A DNA stretch of 64,000 bases, from assembly GCA_903855985.1 (NCBI GenBank), contig CAIOAO010000107.1, positions 56,870-120,869 of the forward strand, written 5' to 3'. The notes beneath the pieces are model-generated. The model saw only the letters and a list, made by a program, of their open reading frames with translations, did not search any database and was not told the DNA's origin. Of this stretch, positions 62,518-64,000 are shown one piece after another; positions within the stretch are counted from its first letter, which is position 1; each line of letters begins with the position of its first letter. The position numbers and the translations under genes were made by a program. The DNA is from an uncultured Opitutia bacterium. Its GTDB lineage: Bacteria > Verrucomicrobiota > Verrucomicrobiia > Opitutales > Opitutaceae.

Positions 62518-64000
62518 ATGGCTGAAACTTGCAATTCTTGTGGAACAGAAATTGTATTTGAGGCAGGGAAACAATCGTTGACCTGTCCATCCTGTGGCGC
62601 AGTCACCCAAGTGTCGCGCCCTGGGGATGCTCTGGAAACTTCGTTCGACCGCATCGTCCCAATTAGCGTTACGCCTCATGAGTTAGATAACCGTTTATAC
62701 GCCTACATGGCCAGCGGCAACTTTACTCCGGATGACATGCTCGAGGTTTCGAAAATCACGCAACGAAAACGAAGTTACGTTCCAGCCTTTGCTTTTAAGA
62801 TCGACTATAAAGCTACATGGACTGCATCTTTTGGCTTTGATAGGGAAGAACCATATACAAAAATCGTAAATACCAGCAAAGGTAAGGAAGCCCGTACAGA
62901 ATACAGGACGGTAACCGACTGGCGTCCTATAAATGGTGTCGATACTGGCATCTTTGATGTTGCAGGTTACGCTGGAACAGAATTGGACTCCTCGCCACTT
63001 TCGCCAGCTAAACTTGCGGTACACGCGGTCATAAATGGCACTCCAACCGAGTACAACCCAAAGTTCAACAAAGGGTTAGAAGTAGAAAGATTTTCAGTTC
63101 CAGAGGCAAAAGTTTTTGAGTCGCTAGATGCTGAAATTGATGCTGAAATTGGTCAACGAGTAAAGAAACACGCCCAAGGTGATAGACAGCGTGACTGGCA
63201 CTGGGTTGCTCGTATGAGTCATGATACTACGACATATGCAGTGCCGATTTGCCATGGTGCCTTCCAGTATAGAAAGAAGGAGTACCACGTCTGGGTGGGG
63301 GGGCACGATGTGGATGCCATCCGTGCAGACGAACTACCGGTCGACAAAGATAAACAGAAAACTGCGAATATCGGTTTTATTCCTGGGGCACTTGGCTTTA
63401 TAACTGCAGTGGGCAGTGACTATATTTTTAGAGTTGATATCTGGTCTAGTTTTATAGCAACTGCTCTGGCACTCGGTTACGGCTATATGCGACGTCAGGC
63501 TCTGATTAACTACTCAAAGTCCATCCGAAATTCACTTTTGGTGCAAATACAAGCTTCAAATAAGGCATCAAATTTAAGCGACGAGGATCAGGAAAAGATT
63601 GCTAAAGCTTTTCAACGTCCTGAGCGCCCGTTCTTCGCCCAAGTACATAAAGACAAAATCATACTACCAGCGATTGCTGCTTTTGCTTTTTTTGGAGCAG
63701 TTGTGCCAGCTGCAATTACTCGTTTGCAGATCGACCGTGTAGCTGCCGATAACGCTCGGATGATCGTAGAGAGGGAAGCTGTTGAAAAGCGAGCGGCACA
63801 AGAATTACAAGATCGCAATGCGGCAGAGCAGCAGCGGGAGGTGATCGCCCGTGAAGCTAGAGATCAGGCTGATCTAGAGCGGGAGAAAGCCGCAAAGCAG
63901 AAGCAGCAGCAGTATCAAGCTGCTCAAGACGCTGCTTGGGCGGCCGATCAAGAGCGGAGGAAAGCAGAAACCGCTCAGCGGGATAAAGCACTAGACGCAC
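62518..64000 (+). CDS. zinc-ribbon membrane protein with coiled-coil tail (3' end outside window)
   Basis: An open frame of at least 494 codons from the ATG at 62518, running off the window end. Residues 5-26 form a zinc ribbon (C5-x2-C8, C23-x2-C26: CNSCG, CPSCG). A soluble part of about 250 residues follows with WTASFGF and TEYRTVTDWRP. Three hydrophobic spans lie near 281-300, 306-325 and 381-402. From about 405 on it is a long charged coiled coil (EREAVEKRAAQELQDRNAAE...). Its codon use is AT-richer than its neighbours. I do not recognise the family; N-terminal ribbon plus TM plus coiled coil suggests a membrane scaffold or sensor encoded by a mobile element. Confidence 0.75.
   Translation, partial: MAETCNSCGTEIVFEAGKQSLTCPSCGAVTQVSRPGDALETSFDRIVPISVTPHELDNRLYAYMASGNFTPDDMLEVSKITQRKRSYVPAFAFKIDYKATWTASFGFDREEPYTKIVNTSKGKEARTEYRTVTDWRPINGVDTGIFDVAGYAGTELDSSPLSPAKLAVHAVINGTPTEYNPKFNKGLEVERFSVPEAKVFESLDAEIDAEIGQRVKKHAQGDRQRDWHWVARMSHDTTTYAVPICHGAFQYRKKEYHVWVGGHDVDAIRADELPVDKDKQKTANIGFIPGALGFITAVGSDYIFRVDIWSSFIATALALGYGYMRRQALINYSKSIRNSLLVQIQASNKASNLSDEDQEKIAKAFQRPERPFFAQVHKDKIILPAIAAFAFFGAVVPAAITRLQIDRVAADNARMIVEREAVEKRAAQELQDRNAAEQQREVIAREARDQADLEREKAAKQKQQQYQAAQDAAWAADQERRKAETAQRDKALDA

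Noticed and set aside
62695..63818. Minus-strand frames inside the last gene
   Set aside because: The plus strand has one uninterrupted frame of 494 codons with a zinc ribbon and membrane spans; it was easy to miss because it has no stop within the window.

Overview
The window is GC-rich chromosomal DNA of a Verrucomicrobiota bacterium, most likely an Opitutaceae member. Support for this is the rpmF-plsX-fabH operon, a giant glycine/asparagine-rich repeat protein ending in a PEP-CTERM sorting tag, a TonB receptor with the 'PFNVTT..GY' style N-terminus common in that family, LacI-type control of a polysaccharide-type locus, and dense, divergently packed genes with many ATGA overlaps. The taxonomic call is an inference from gene content and style, not from a marker gene comparison.

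Region 1 (1-38760) is mostly core genome. It holds a TPR lipid/envelope-type protein (partial), rpmF-plsX-fabH, uppP, trpD-glmM, the PEP-CTERM repeat protein, an MFS transporter, an orphan iron-type ABC permease, a MntR-like regulator divergent from mntH with a palindromic operator between them, a UspA protein, an amidase, an orphan NMT1-type binding lipoprotein, ridA, a complete sugar ABC transporter, argA, proS-clpS plus a small partner gene, a 6S RNA, a family B DNA polymerase, RNase R, glycogen synthase, photolyase, ndk and a single-domain response regulator.

Region 2 (38933-59900) is accessory. It begins with a secreted protein with a BamE-like tail (38933), of which a decayed tail copy sits at 43893-44183, plus an SDR and a GH2 enzyme. 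From 44483 to 59336 lies a catabolic locus: PhyH-type dioxygenase, three divergent uroporphyrinogen-decarboxylase-family (UroD) proteins, a LacI regulator, a heparinase-like lyase, a GPH-type symporter, a 2-hydroxyacid dehydrogenase, a TonB receptor and a TIM-barrel-like putative glycosidase. I infer that a carbohydrate is imported, cleaved, and then acted on by the dioxygenase, dehydrogenase and UroD proteins. One UroD keeps the HxC...C zinc pattern of corrinoid methyltransferases and the other two do not, so the set may do methyl-group or related C1 chemistry, but no corrinoid protein is visible. The locus ends against a dead rhaT (rhamnose transporter) fragment with two in-frame stops. A diverged 35-bp sequence flanks the locus in inverted orientation.

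Region 3 (60228-64000) looks like the edge of an integrated element. It starts with a 16-bp sequence matching the 3' end of a tRNA gene, followed (on the minus strand) by a terminator hairpin. Beyond it are two unknown small genes, an excisionase-like HTH protein, a secreted HNH-type protein, an AT-rich gap, and a zinc-ribbon/transmembrane/coiled-coil protein running off the window end. The other end of this element, and any integrase, lie outside the window.
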